NCBI RefSeq assembly: GCF_014205135.1
Contig: NZ_JACHMY010000001.1
Span: 992,001-1,056,000, forward strand
From: Kribbella italica
GTDB taxonomy: Bacteria; Actinomycetota; Actinomycetes; Propionibacteriales; Kribbellaceae
Length of the DNA: 64,000 nt
Direction of reading: 5' to 3'
Shown here: piece after piece, positions 1 through 7,751 of the stretch
How the letters are laid out: each line of letters opens with the position of its first letter
How positions within the stretch are numbered: position 1 is the stretch's first letter
Made by a program: the position numbers and the translations under genes
The notes under the pieces: model-generated
Database searches by the model: none
Told to the model about the DNA's origin: nothing
What the model saw: only the letters and a program-made list of their open reading frames with translations

Positions 1-888
1 CCCAGCGCCGTACAGGGCCTTGAGATGTTCAGCCACGGTGCCCAGTGCCAGCCCGTACTGCGCCGCGAGCGCACTGGTCGTAGCGGGCGGGTCCAGCGCC
101 GTCAGCAGGGTCGCGCGCGTGCGGCCGAGCAGGGTGGCCAGGGGGTCGGGTGCGGCCGGTGCGTCGTCCCAGAGGCGGGCCGCGCCGCGGGCCGGGTAGA
201 CCAGCGTCGGTTGGTAGCCGGGGGCAACTACTGCGACCAGGTACGGCCAGGCGAAGGCGCCGGGAACCAGGAGCAGGCCCTCGCCGGTCAGCTCGCTGTC
301 CGGCTCGCGGTAGCGGGACGCGATCAGGCGGTCGTTCCAGGACAGCGTGGGATGCAGGTCGTCGAAGAGCTTCGCGAGTCCGCCGCTGGTCAACTGTTCA
401 CCGCGGTGAGCGATGTCGTCCTCGAGCACGCGACTGATCGCCGGCCAGTCGGGCTCGATCAGAGTGGTCCAGGCGCTCTCGATCTGGTCGGCGAACCGCT
501 CCCGCGTACCGGCCGGATCGGCCAGCATCCGGTCGATCGCGGGCGCCGCCGGGTTGTTCAGTTCGTCCCGCGACCTGATGAGCTCAGCCCGTACGACGTC
601 GAGCGGCGCGGTCCGGACCCGCGCGATCTCCGTACTGAACTTGGCCCGCGAAGCCTTCGGCGGGGGAGTGAGGAAGTCCGGCGTGAATCCGCTCCGCGGC
701 TGCACTGCCCGCAGCATGGTCAGGTCGAGCCGCGCTGCCGCCTCGGCCTTCGCCGCGACCCAGGGAGAGTAGAGCGGCCGGTGCTTGCTCCCGTTCAGCA
801 CGCGCACCGCCGACACCGTCTCCCACAGCGGCGACATCCCGAACCGGCACCGCAGCGCGTCGGCCCGGCTGAACCGCAGGACGGTCAT
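1..888 (-). CDS. ArsR-family regulator with DUF5937-like N-terminus (partial)
   Basis: The reading frame is open from ATG at 888 (GTG at 894 also possible) to the left edge of the window, so the C-terminus is missing; about 296 residues are visible. Residues 1-170 resemble the DUF5937 domain found in front of ArsR-type winged helices (start reads MTVLRFSRADALRCRFGMSP). The last 50 visible residues form a helix-turn-helix (SALAAQYGLALGTVAEHLKA). It is divergent from an MFS exporter and an inverted repeat lies directly upstream, so autoregulation and control of the exporter are likely. The ligand is unknown. Family call is good; the DUF5937 assignment is from recalled family features. Confidence 0.75.
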   Translation of the reverse strand, partial: MTVLRFSRADALRCRFGMSPLWETVSAVRVLNGSKHRPLYSPWVAAKAEAAARLDLTMLRAVQPRSGFTPDFLTPPPKASRAKFSTEIARVRTAPLDVVRAELIRSRDELNNPAAPAIDRMLADPAGTRERFADQIESAWTTLIEPDWPAISRVLEDDIAHRGEQLTSGGLAKLFDDLHPTLSWNDRLIASRYREPDSELTGEGLLLVPGAFAWPYLVAVVAPGYQPTLVYPARGAARLWDDAPAAPDPLATLLGRTRATLLTALDPPATTSALAAQYGLALGTVAEHLKALYGAG

Positions 889-898
889 CGGCACGAAC

Positions 899-916
899 TT
901 TCGGTCATTTCCGAAA
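899..916. promoter_or_regulatory. Operator dyad TTTCGG-N6-CCGAAA
   Basis: Perfect 6-bp arms separated by 6 bp lie in the divergent promoter between the ArsR-type regulator and the MFS gene, immediately upstream of a plus-strand -10 like hexamer (TATAGT, 918-923). The position between -35 and -10 of the exporter promoter fits repression by the neighbouring ArsR-type protein. Binding itself is inferred. Confidence 0.6.
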
Positions 917-928
917 CTATAGTCCGTG

Positions 929-2212
929 ATGCTGTCGTGGGGTCACGCTCGCAGCGTGAGTACGCAGCCAGCCAGCGCCCCGCAGTCGACCAGGCCCGCG
1001 CAGTCGACCAGTTACCTGTCCGTCCTGCGCATCCCCGGCCTCCGCGCCGTGTTCACCGCGCACGCCGTCTCCATGGTCGGCACCGTCGCGGCCCAGGTCG
1101 CGCTCTCCATCCTGATCTTCGACCGCACCGGCTCACCTTTGCTCTCCGCGCTCGTCCTGGTCTGCTCGTTCCTGCCGTACGCCCTCGGCGGCACAGTCTT
1201 CTCGTCCATCGCAGACCGCTACCCAGCTCGCCCGCTCCTGGTGACCTGCGATCTCCTCAGCGCGCTGTGCATCGCGGCCATGCTCATCCCCGGCCTACCG
1301 GTCGCAGCCCTGCTCGGGCTGCTGCTGCTCACGGGCCTGATCGCCCCGATCTTCGCCGGTGCCCGCTCGGCCAGCCTCACCCAGTTGCTCCCCGCTAACC
1401 TCTTCCCGACCGGCCGATCCCTGCTGCGCACGATCAGCCAAACCACGGTCCTCACCGGCTTCGCCCTGGGCGCGATCGCGGTCGCCGCGATCGGTCCGAC
1501 CTGGCTCTTGGCCCTCGACGTCCTGACCTTCGCGCTCTCCGCCGTACTGATCCGCTTCGGTACGCCGCCGACCCCAGCACCAGGAGCCGGCGGCAACACC
1601 CTGCAGGCTTCGCGCGAAGGCCTCCACTACCTCTTCACGACGCCCAAGGTCCGCAACCTGCTCCTGCTCACCTGGGCAGCCCCCGCCTTCTCCGCCGTCC
1701 CCGACGGCTTGGCCGTCGCGTACGCCGCCCAAACCGGCGCCGCCGCGTCTGCCGCCGGTGCCCTCTTCACGGGCTACGCCGCCGGCACCGTCCTGGGCGA
1801 GGTGGTTGCCACGCGCCTCAGTCCCGCGACCCGCCGCAGACTCCTCGTTCCCTTGCTCCTGGCAACCCAACTCCCCGCGATCGCCTTCGCCTTCACCCCG
1901 TCGGTCGCAGGCGCGGCCGTCCTGCTCGCCGTCGCTGGAAGCGGCCACGCCTTCAACCAGGCCATCGACCCGATGATCCTGGCCACCGCCGACCCGTCGT
2001 ACCGAGGTCGCCTCTTCACCGTCCAAACCAGCGGCCTGATGACAGTCCAAGGCGTGACCATCGCCCTGGCCGGGGTCGTCGGCACCTTCGTCCGCCCCAA
2101 CCTGACCATCACCTGCGCGGGCGTCCTCGGCGTACTGGTCACCCTGACTCTGGCCAGAAAGGTGATCAGCTCAGAAACCGCCGCACCTGACGCCGGGACC
2201 GCAGCCGGATGA
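929..2212 (+). CDS. MFS transporter
   Basis: A 427-residue protein with about twelve hydrophobic segments in two halves joined by a polar loop around residues 200-215 (PPTPAPGAGG), typical of major facilitator superfamily exporters of the multidrug or siderophore type. Start is uncertain: ATG 929 (or GTG 926) would be nearly leaderless behind TATAGT at 918-923, while GTG 956 gives a shorter N-terminus beginning STQPASAPQ. The substrate cannot be read from sequence. Divergent pairing with an ArsR-type regulator suggests inducible efflux. The 3' end overlaps the convergent P-loop gene by 47 bp. Confidence 0.85.
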   Translation: MLSWGHARSVSTQPASAPQSTRPAQSTSYLSVLRIPGLRAVFTAHAVSMVGTVAAQVALSILIFDRTGSPLLSALVLVCSFLPYALGGTVFSSIADRYPARPLLVTCDLLSALCIAAMLIPGLPVAALLGLLLLTGLIAPIFAGARSASLTQLLPANLFPTGRSLLRTISQTTVLTGFALGAIAVAAIGPTWLLALDVLTFALSAVLIRFGTPPTPAPGAGGNTLQASREGLHYLFTTPKVRNLLLLTWAAPAFSAVPDGLAVAYAAQTGAAASAAGALFTGYAAGTVLGEVVATRLSPATRRRLLVPLLLATQLPAIAFAFTPSVAGAAVLLAVAGSGHAFNQAIDPMILATADPSYRGRLFTVQTSGLMTVQGVTIALAGVVGTFVRPNLTITCAGVLGVLVTLTLARKVISSETAAPDAGTAAG

Positions 2213-2723
2213 ACTGAGCCTGCGGGAACGCGGCCTGATCCACCGCCTCGTACTCACGCTTGCTCGGTCCGTACGTCCGCCAGGCCCACACCACGATCGA
2301 CCGCGACGGATCCCCGCTGAGCTGATCCCTGAGCGGCCGCTCGCGGTTCCCGTTCCACAGCTCGACGCCGGTCGCCGTCCGCCGGAGGGTGCGCAGGATC
2401 AGCTGCCACATCACGACCACCCGCGGCAGATCCACCCACACCACGGCATCGGCCGCTCCCCAGGTGATGGCCCGGATCCGCGCCGAGTAGTTGCCGTCGA
2501 CAACCCAACCACCAGACGCCGTCGCCGCCGCGACCCGCTCCACGAACTCGTCCTCCCCGAGCTTCGTCCACCCGGCCTGCCAGAACAACGCATCCAGCTC
2601 GACCTGCGGTACGCCGAGCCGCCCGCTCAACCCCCGAGCCACCGTCGACTTCCCACCCCCGGCGACGCCGATCACCACCACCCGCGACACCGGGCCGTGC
2701 ACCGGTCCATCCGTCCACCCCAT
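2166..2723 (-). CDS. P-loop NTPase, adenylate kinase/topology-modulation (FlaR-like) type
   Basis: 185 residues. Walker A GVAGGGKS lies at residues 19-26, followed by a kinase-like core (VELDALFW, VVDGNYSARI, DAVVWVDLPR) typical of small AAA or adenylate-kinase-like proteins named topology modulation or FlaR-like. The substrate is unknown. A -10 box TACGGT at 2735-2730 leaves exactly six bases before ATG 2723, so the mRNA is probably leaderless; GTG 2690 is an alternative start. Convergent with the MFS gene, overlapping its last 47 bp. Confidence 0.75.
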   Translation of the reverse strand: MGWTDGPVHGPVSRVVVIGVAGGGKSTVARGLSGRLGVPQVELDALFWQAGWTKLGEDEFVERVAAATASGGWVVDGNYSARIRAITWGAADAVVWVDLPRVVVMWQLILRTLRRTATGVELWNGNRERPLRDQLSGDPSRSIVVWAWRTYGPSKREYEAVDQAAFPQAQFIRLRSRRQVRRFLS

Positions 2724-2748
2724 CCCGCGACCGTACCGGGTCGGTGGG

Positions 2749-3399
2749 CTACGGAGCCGCGACCGGCTGGGCTCGGTCGGTGGCGAGCTTCACGGCGAAC
2801 ACGGCCAGGGCGGTGCCCGTCACATAGCGGTGGATCTTGGCCCACAGCGGTTTGCGGCTGAAGAAGATCGCGACCGAACCGGCGGTGATCACGAAGATCG
2901 CGTTCACCAGGACGCCGACCGCGGTCTGCACGAGCCCGAGGATCAGGCTCTGGGCACCGACGTGCCCCCGCGACGGATCCACGAACTGCGGCAGCAACGA
3001 GATGTAGAGGATCGCGATCTTCGGGTTCAGCAGGCAGGTGAGCAGGCCCATACCGAAGAGCTTCCGCGGGCGGTCCGGTTCCAGGGCGTTCGGGGTGAAC
3101 GCCGAGCTGCCGCCGGGGCGCAGCGCCTTCCAGGCCAGCCAGAGCAGGTAGACCGCGCCGGCGAGCTTCAGCCCGACGTAGATCTCCGGCACCAGCGCGA
3201 ACAACGTCGCGAGTCCGGCAGCCGCCGCCAGCAGGTAGATCAGGAACCCGGTGCCAACGCCCGCCAGCGAGATGAGCCCGGCGCGGCGCCCTTGGACGAC
3301 CGACCGCGAGACGAGGTAGATCATGTTCGGCCCGGGCATCACCACGAGACCCAGTTCGATCAGTGCGATCCCGATCAATGCTTCCGTGCTGACCACCAT
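2749..3399 (-). CDS. LysE/RhtB family amino-acid exporter
   Basis: 216 residues, about six membrane segments. The N-terminal signature of the family is visible (GLVVMPGPNMIYLVSRS, then GLISLAGVGTG), with a second conserved stretch LLTCLLNPKIAI around residue 125. ATG 3399 is chosen because GAGGAG lies five bases upstream; GTG 3405 is the alternative. LysE/RhtB proteins export basic or neutral amino acids or homoserine lactones; the substrate here is not predictable. Transcribed away from the LacI gene cluster with no obvious partner. Confidence 0.85.
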   Translation of the reverse strand: MVVSTEALIGIALIELGLVVMPGPNMIYLVSRSVVQGRRAGLISLAGVGTGFLIYLLAAAAGLATLFALVPEIYVGLKLAGAVYLLWLAWKALRPGGSSAFTPNALEPDRPRKLFGMGLLTCLLNPKIAILYISLLPQFVDPSRGHVGAQSLILGLVQTAVGVLVNAIFVITAGSVAIFFSRKPLWAKIHRYVTGTALAVFAVKLATDRAQPVAAP

Positions 3400-3517
3400 C
3401 GCCACTCCTCACGTCGTCACCGCCTCGGTGAACCTAACAGCCGCACCGACGGGCCCCGCAGGGGTTTTCCCCAGGTGAGACGACGCGCGGTCCAGCTCGT
3501 CGACGACCCGCTGCGCC

Positions 3518-4525
3518 TCAGGCGCTGGCGCGGACGACCAGGGGAGCGGTCACCAGGCACCCCGGCTGGTCGGACTCACCGGCGATCTCCCGCAAGGCGC
3601 GCTGGAACAGGCTGTGCGCGATGTCCCGCAGCGGGATCCGTGCCGTGGTCAGTGGAGTGTCGAGCATGCTCGCGAACGGGAAGTCGTTGAAGCCGGTGAC
3701 CGCGACCTCCTCGCCGGCCTTCACCCCCAGGCGCTGCAGCGCCCGCATCGCGACCACGGCGAACGCGTCGTTGTCGGCCACGAACACGTCCGGGCGGTGC
3801 TCGCACTCCATCGCGGCCGTGACGAAAGCACCGACGCGATCGAGGTCGTCGAACGACTCCGTCGAGTGCGGAGCGGAGAACTCCCGCCGGAACCCTTCCT
3901 CCCGCTGGTGCACCCACGGCAGCTCACTCATCGTTCGCAGGTACGCCGCACGCGAGCGCCCCTTCGTGTGCAGGTACCGCCCGATCGCCGCCATCGACTC
4001 GACGTTGTCCACGTCGACCCAGCACTGCCGCTGCCCGGGACCGGTGCGTCCGAACGCCACGAACGGAAACCCCTTCGCGCTGAGGAACTCGATCCGTGGA
4101 TCGTGCGGCATCGTCTCCAGGACGACGATCGCGTCGACCTGCCGCGCGGCGATCAGCTGCTCGTACAACGCGATCTCGGTCTTGCCCTCGGTCGGCGTCG
4201 TCACGTGCACGCCGTACCCGGAGACCGCGGCGGCCTTCACCAGCCCGCCCAGCAGGCCGTGCAGGAAACCACCGAGCCCCGGGTCCACGTCGTCGTCCAG
4301 GTACAGCGGCAGGCCGATCACCTGGCTGCGGCCGGACGACAACGCGCGGGCGGCGTGGTTCGGCGTGTACCCGAGCTCGTCGATCGCGGCCTGCACCGAC
4401 GCCACCGTCTGGTCGCTCACCCGGTGCGGCGCGTTCAGCACGTTGGACACGGTCATCGCCGACACCCCGGCCTTCCGCGCCACGTCGGCCACGGTCGTCC
4501 GCCGGCTCTTCCGCTCGGTCGCCAT
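3518..4525 (-). CDS. LacI-family transcriptional regulator of the adjacent sugar island
   Basis: 335 residues. The N-terminal LacI helix-turn-helix is clear (TTVADVARKAGVSAMTVSNV, residues 10-29) followed by hinge helix and a periplasmic-binding-protein-like effector domain ending in LTTARIPLRDIAHSLF. ATG 4525 is chosen over upstream in-frame codons because GAAGGGGGA precedes it and the HTH then starts at the usual distance. It lies just downstream of the GH36 alpha-galactosidase on the same strand (41-bp gap). Two LacI-type operators in the 6.34-6.47 kb divergent promoter are its probable targets; the inducer is presumably an alpha-galactoside. Confidence 0.9.
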   Translation of the reverse strand: MATERKSRRTTVADVARKAGVSAMTVSNVLNAPHRVSDQTVASVQAAIDELGYTPNHAARALSSGRSQVIGLPLYLDDDVDPGLGGFLHGLLGGLVKAAAVSGYGVHVTTPTEGKTEIALYEQLIAARQVDAIVVLETMPHDPRIEFLSAKGFPFVAFGRTGPGQRQCWVDVDNVESMAAIGRYLHTKGRSRAAYLRTMSELPWVHQREEGFRREFSAPHSTESFDDLDRVGAFVTAAMECEHRPDVFVADNDAFAVVAMRALQRLGVKAGEEVAVTGFNDFPFASMLDTPLTTARIPLRDIAHSLFQRALREIAGESDQPGCLVTAPLVVRASA

Positions 4526-4565
4526 CAATCCCCCTTCGTCACGCCCATCCAACCAGCGCCGTGCG

Positions 4566-6338
4566 TCACCCGGCGACTCGCTCGATCCTGGCCACCCCAC
4601 CGACCGGTACGTCGAGCGCCCACAACCCTTCCGGCGGAGTCGCGGTACGCCGCCCGACCTCGACGCCCGAGCAGTCCGACACGACGACCTCGACCGGCCC
4701 GTCACCGGCACCGTCGAGCAGCACGGTCGGCTCGTTCCCGCCGTTCACCAGCAGCAGTACGCCGGCCGGCGCGTTCAGCCGGACGACGGGATTCGAGTAC
4801 ACCGCCACGATCGTCTCCTCGGCCGAGATCGCCGCGACCTGCGTGTACCGGGCGTCGGGCCGCACCGGCACCAACTCGCCCCGCAGCAGCGTCGCCGCAT
4901 GATCGCGCAGGAACCCGAGCCAGTACTGCACCACGCGATCGTGTGCCTCCGGCAACGAACCGAGCTCCACCGACACCTGCGCCGAACTGAACAGCACCCC
5001 GATAAACTGCTCGGCCACGGCTTCCGGCGACGCCTCCGGATGCCACATCAGCATGTCCGAGTGCACCGCCCGGTCGCCGGCGAGCAGCCGCGCGTCGACC
5101 GTGCGGACCCGGTTCTCCACCGCGTCCAGAGCGCAGTCGCCCGCGCGCAGGAACGTCCCGTACTGCCACAGCCGCGGGTTCACGTAGTCCTGCCGGAACT
5201 CGATCAGCAGGTCCGGCCGTAACCGTTGCAGTTCGTCCCGGACCGCGGCGAAGAACAGCTCGACGCCTTCGTCGACCGTCGCGCAGTCGCCCTCCGGCGC
5301 GGGCGGCGGGTTCTTCCAGGCCCAGCTGTCGATGAAGTCGATCTTCAGCCCGTCCACACCCCAGTCGCGCACCGGCCGGACGCAGCACTCGACCAGATGC
5401 TCGCGGACCTCCGGGTACCGCGGGTCGAGTGCGACCGTGGTCTGCTCGTCGTCGAGGAATCCGAGCGCCCGGTCGCCGAACCGGTCCCAGGCCTTCGAGT
5501 GCCGGCCCATCAGCGGCGGCGCGATCCACAGCACGTAGGCGACGCCGAGCGCGTGCACCCGCCGGACGTGCTCGGCCATGTCGGGGAAGCTGCTGCTGGT
5601 CGGCTCCCAGTCACCGCAGTACGCGTAACCGCGCGCGGTGTTGTCGGTCTGCCAGCCGTCGTCGACGATCACCGCGCTGCACCCGTACTGCGCGCCGGTG
5701 GACGCGTGCCGCTCCACGGACTCCTCGGACACGTGCTGGTGGTCGGAGTACCAGGTCGAGTACATCGCGGTGCGCGCGACCTCCGGCACCGGCACGATCC
5801 GGTCGCCGAGCTCGGCCGTCCACGCGTCGGTGACCCCCCGCAGCCCGGCGGCGAAGTGCAGCGCGCGCAGATCGATCCTGAGCGTGAACCGGTGCTGCCC
5901 GTCGACCAGCTCGACGTCGTCGACCACGAGCTCGACCAGGTGCTCGGCGGTCTCCTCGTTCACCCCCACGGCGAAGTCGCAGCCCCGCACGCCGGACGAC
6001 AAGGACACGACCAGCGGGCTCACGTCGTCGGTCCGCACCAACGCGGCGACCGGCGCCGACCGGACCGAGCGGACGTCGCGCTGCGAGCCCCAGTCGGTCG
6101 GGAGGTTGCGGTGCGACCCCTGAGTCGCCTGCCACAGCGTCGCCGCGCCCTCGACCGGCCAGGTCCACCGGATCCGCACCGGCTCCGCCCGCAGGTCCGC
6201 GGCGACGAGCTCGACCAGTTGCACTCCGGTCGCCGGCGCGTCCAGCACGCGGACCGAGCCGGCCGAGACCGTGGCGGTCCGGGTGGTCGAGCCGTCGGAG
6301 GAGCGCACCTCGAAGGAGGCCTGGAGCGGGACGGGCAT
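4566..6338 (-). CDS. GH36 alpha-galactosidase
   Basis: 590 residues. An N-terminal beta-sandwich (1-190) precedes a TIM barrel with the GH36/GH27 clan signatures: VDDGWQ at about 225-230, LKIDFI at about 331-336 whose Asp (about 334) is the predicted nucleophile, and RAGDC near 398-402 carrying the likely acid/base Asp. No signal peptide is seen, so it is probably cytoplasmic and acts on sugars imported by the divergent ABC system. ATG 6338 has CAGGAG upstream; in-frame codons to 6425 would run through the operator and are rejected. Hydrolysis of terminal alpha-galactosyl residues is family knowledge; the natural substrate is not known. Confidence 0.85.
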   Translation of the reverse strand: MPVPLQASFEVRSSDGSTTRTATVSAGSVRVLDAPATGVQLVELVAADLRAEPVRIRWTWPVEGAATLWQATQGSHRNLPTDWGSQRDVRSVRSAPVAALVRTDDVSPLVVSLSSGVRGCDFAVGVNEETAEHLVELVVDDVELVDGQHRFTLRIDLRALHFAAGLRGVTDAWTAELGDRIVPVPEVARTAMYSTWYSDHQHVSEESVERHASTGAQYGCSAVIVDDGWQTDNTARGYAYCGDWEPTSSSFPDMAEHVRRVHALGVAYVLWIAPPLMGRHSKAWDRFGDRALGFLDDEQTTVALDPRYPEVREHLVECCVRPVRDWGVDGLKIDFIDSWAWKNPPPAPEGDCATVDEGVELFFAAVRDELQRLRPDLLIEFRQDYVNPRLWQYGTFLRAGDCALDAVENRVRTVDARLLAGDRAVHSDMLMWHPEASPEAVAEQFIGVLFSSAQVSVELGSLPEAHDRVVQYWLGFLRDHAATLLRGELVPVRPDARYTQVAAISAEETIVAVYSNPVVRLNAPAGVLLLVNGGNEPTVLLDGAGDGPVEVVVSDCSGVEVGRRTATPPEGLWALDVPVGGVARIERVAG

Positions 6339-6377
6339 GGCGACTCCTGTCGTCGGGACTTCACTCTCGGCATTGAC

Positions 6378-6390
6378 TATAGCGGTAAAA
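6378..6390. promoter_or_regulatory. LacI-type operator, copy 1
   Basis: TATAGCGGTAAAA matches the reverse complement of copy 2 (6435-6447) at 12 of 13 positions and has the central CG typical of LacI operators. It overlaps a minus-strand -10 like box (TATAGT, 6381-6376) in front of the GH36 gene, so a bound repressor would block that promoter. Confidence 0.65.
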
Positions 6391-6409
6391 TAAGGCTGCA
6401 CCCAAGGTA

Positions 6410-6437
6410 TTGACGAATGCGCCATCCGTGCTAATTT
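6410..6437 (+). promoter_or_regulatory. Sigma-70-like promoter of the ABC/glycosidase operon
   Basis: TTGACG (6410-6415), 16-bp spacer, TAATTT (6432-6437). The -10 box is overlapped by operator copy 2. This is the only good promoter in front of the operon starting at 6474. Confidence 0.6.
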
Positions 6438-6447
6438 TACCGCTAAA
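6435..6447. promoter_or_regulatory. LacI-type operator, copy 2
   Basis: TTTTACCGCTAAA, inverted relative to copy 1; the centres are 58 bp apart. It is framed by 7-bp inverted arms ATCCGTG (6424-6430) and CACGGAT (6448-6454). Overlap with the operon promoter -10 supports repression by the LacI-family protein at 3518-4525. Confidence 0.65.
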
Positions 6448-6473
6448 CACGGATTCGTCGAAAGGTGGCCGCG

Positions 6474-7751
6474 ATGCCGGAGCCGACCGTCACGTCGGAC
6501 AGCGCGTACGTCGAGAACGCCTTCGCCTGGGCGCGTGAGCGCGCGCTGGCGTGGGTGATGACGGACGCCGCGCCGGCCAACCTGCCGTCGTACTGGGCGG
6601 GGTATCCGTCGCGGGAGATGTTCTACTCACGCGACGTCTGCCACCAGGCCGGCGGTGCGCATCTACTCGGCCTCGACGCGGAGAACTTCGCGATGCTGAA
6701 GCACTTCGCCGCGTCCGCCACTGCGGTCCGCAAGTGGTACCCGGTCTGGGCGTTCCACTTCGACGGCGCGATCGCCGCGCTCGACTACCGCGGCGACGAC
6801 GAGTTCGTGCGGGAGATCCCCGCCGTCTTCGACCTGACCTGGCGCGCCCTGGAGCAGTACGAGTGGACCGGCGACCGGCGCTGGCTCGACGATCCCGACC
6901 TCGCGGCGTACTACCGGCGATCGGTCGGCGAGTTCGTCGCGGCGCACGACCACGACGGCGACGGCGTACCGGAAGCTCCCGGGACCGGTGACATCTTCGT
7001 CGGCTCCGCGACGTACAACGAGCAGGACGCCGAGCACCCGCTGATCGTCGCCGCGGACGGAATCGCCCTGCAGTACGCCGCCCTCAACGCGCTCGCGCGC
7101 CGGTACGGCGACGAGTACGGGCAGCGTGCGGACAAGATCCAGCAGGAGTTCCTGGCGACCTGGTGGGACGAGCGGCACGGCCGGTTCGCCCGCGGCCGGA
7201 CCGTCGACCACGGTCTCGACTTCGGCTGGGGTCTGGAGGCGAGCTGGATCGGGCCGATGACCGGACTCACCGGCGACGGCCCGCACAACGAGCTGTTCCT
7301 GGACTTCGTCGAGCAGCAGCTCGAGCTGTCGCCGCCGAAGAACATCGAAGCCTTCAGCTACCTGCCCGAGGTGTTCTTCCGGCACGGCCGCGACGAGTCC
7401 GCCTGGCGCTGGCTGCGCCACCTGATCGACAGCCGCGACGACTATCCCGAGGTCTCGTTCACCGTCGTGCACCACCTGGTGGCGGGGCTGCTCGGGCTGC
7501 GACCGGACGCCGCGGCGGCCACCCTGTCCATCGACTCCCACCTGCCGGCCGACATCGGCCGACTGACCGCCGACCACGTCCGGGTCGGCGGGTGGGACCT
7601 CCGCATCGCCCAAGAAGGACGGCACACGACAGAGGTCACCGTGCACAGCGGACCGGGGCCGCTCACGGTGACCGTCGGATCGGCCGGCACCAGCACGATC
7701 CAGCCCGGCGGGACCGTCCGGGTGACCACAGAGACGAAGGACCCCTCATGA
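6474..7751 (+). CDS. Six-hairpin glycosidase-like protein
   Basis: 425 residues with the alternating helical pattern of (alpha/alpha)6 glycosidases (related to trehalase, GH63, GH78 and MGH1-type domains). Visible landmarks are MFYSRDVCHQAGGAHLLGL near residue 50, FHFDGAIAALDY near 100, HDHDGDGVPEAPG near 165 and a C-terminal beta domain from about 345. No signal peptide is seen, so it is likely cytoplasmic. ATG 6474 follows AAAGGTGG; GTG 6465 would put the start on the SD. It is the first gene of the importer operon and its stop overlaps the lipoprotein start (ATGA). The exact bond cleaved is unknown, but co-regulation with GH36 suggests joint breakdown of one imported oligosaccharide. Confidence 0.7.
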   Translation: MPEPTVTSDSAYVENAFAWARERALAWVMTDAAPANLPSYWAGYPSREMFYSRDVCHQAGGAHLLGLDAENFAMLKHFAASATAVRKWYPVWAFHFDGAIAALDYRGDDEFVREIPAVFDLTWRALEQYEWTGDRRWLDDPDLAAYYRRSVGEFVAAHDHDGDGVPEAPGTGDIFVGSATYNEQDAEHPLIVAADGIALQYAALNALARRYGDEYGQRADKIQQEFLATWWDERHGRFARGRTVDHGLDFGWGLEASWIGPMTGLTGDGPHNELFLDFVEQQLELSPPKNIEAFSYLPEVFFRHGRDESAWRWLRHLIDSRDDYPEVSFTVVHHLVAGLLGLRPDAAAATLSIDSHLPADIGRLTADHVRVGGWDLRIAQEGRHTTEVTVHSGPGPLTVTVGSAGTSTIQPGGTVRVTTETKDPS

